Shown: piece by piece, positions 63,501 through 64,000 of the stretch | Layout of the letters: each line of letters starts with the position of its first letter | Numbering within the stretch: position 1 is the stretch's first letter | Source of the DNA: Phoenix dactylifera | Taxonomy: Eukaryota > Streptophyta > Magnoliopsida > Arecales > Arecaceae | NCBI RefSeq assembly: GCF_009389715.1 | Contig: NW_024067979.1 | Coordinates: 62,001-126,000 of the forward strand | Length of the DNA stretch: 64,000 nt | Direction of reading: 5' to 3' | The notes under the pieces: model-generated | What the model was told of the DNA's origin: nothing | Seen by the model: only the letters and a program-made list of their open reading frames with translations | The model's database searches: none | Program-made: the position numbers and the translations under genes

Positions 63501-64000
63501 GAGGTCGAGGGAGTTTGGGACTCAACGGTCGACACACGGAGCATCCCGACCTTGGTCGAGGTATTGAGCATGAGATCGAGGGAGCTGGGGCTCACAATCG
63601 ACCTGGTGACACTTTCTGAGGTCGAGGAAGTTTGGAACTCTACGGTCGACGCACGGGGCATCCCGACCTTGGTCGAAGTATCGAGCCAAGCTTGGGCTCG
63701 CTGTCGACCTGGTGACACTTCCCGAGGTCGAGGGAGTTTGGGACTCTACGGTCGACACACGGGGCATCCCGACCTTAGTCTAGGTATCGAGCATAAGGTC
63801 GAGGGAGCTTGGGCTCGCTGTCGACCTGGTGACGTTTTTCGCGGTCGAGGGAGTTTGGGACTCTACAGTTGACACACGGGGCATCCCGACCTTAGTCGAG
63901 GTATCGAGCATGAGGTCGAGGGAGCTTGGGCTCGTTGTCGACCTGGTGACGCTTTCCGAGGTCGAGGGAGTTTGGAACTCTACGGTCGACACACGGGGCA
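63501..64000. repeat. 117-bp tandem array running off the window end
   Basis: Units start G(A/C)GGTCGAGG(G/A)AGTTTGG at 63501, 63618, 63724, 63841 and 63958; the second is shortened to 106 bp. Repeated words are CGGTCGACACACGG, GCATCCCGACCTT and CTCG(C/T)TGTCGACCTGG. Open frames on both strands are by-products. Confidence 0.92.

Noticed and set aside
63404-63992. Ser/Thr-rich frames at the window end
   Set aside because: Frames run through the 117-bp array on both strands and repeat with the unit.

Overview
The window is nuclear plant DNA. It consists almost entirely of a small intronless gene family and several classes of plant retrotransposon, at low gene density. GC-rich codon use in the sulfotransferase genes and the mix of elements (Sirevirus, Tat-type gypsy, TRIMs, a MULE) suggest a monocot, possibly a palm. 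That assignment is inference only, since no species marker is present.

The host genes are a cytosolic sulfotransferase (SOT/SULT, PAPS-dependent) cluster. Five full-length copies lie at 2702-3772(+), 12130-13158(-), 30661-31728(-), 34267-35319(+) and 43229-44302(-). There are also at least three broken pieces, near 29671(+), 45723-46069(-) and 46197-46258(+). Four copies are close paralogues that share flanking DNA; the copy at 34267 is more divergent. Flank comparison shows the cluster grew by block duplication. Block 1 (about 1.33-13.2 kb) carries copies 1 and 2. Block 2 (28.56-31.73 kb) looks like the same block with its middle deleted. Block 3 (about 40.99-44.3 kb) repeats the second half of block 1. 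Copy 5 carries a copy-1-like tail, which points to gene conversion.

Layout: 1-555 LINE 3' end; 612-1327 small LTR element (TRIM, minus); 2190-2540 solo LTR in the SULT1 promoter; SULT1; 5331-10232 a 4.9 kb foldback Mutator-like element with arms of about 1.4-1.65 kb; SULT2; 14166-15018 solo LTR; 16349-27377 a decayed Ty1/copia element split by a young 5.4 kb gag-only Ty3/gypsy derivative (20421-25851) carrying two satellite-like arrays; the collapsed block and SULT3; TRIMs at 32032-32428 and 35856-36307 bracketing SULT4; SULT5; SULT fragments; 47409-58744 a young Sirevirus-type copia derivative (minus) that keeps only an altered gag; 58833-64000 the 3' part of a Tat-type gypsy element (minus) with an antisense spliced extra gene and a 117-bp tandem array running off the window end.

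The most unusual features are the foldback MULE inside the sulfotransferase block, the two gag-only retroelement derivatives with nearly identical LTRs, dense short GC palindromes in unrelated LTR families, a pair of hairpins with compensating stems and identical loops inside the Sirevirus derivative, and a palindrome conserved in the 3' flanks of four sulfotransferase paralogues. All functions are read from motifs and local comparisons; no database search was possible.
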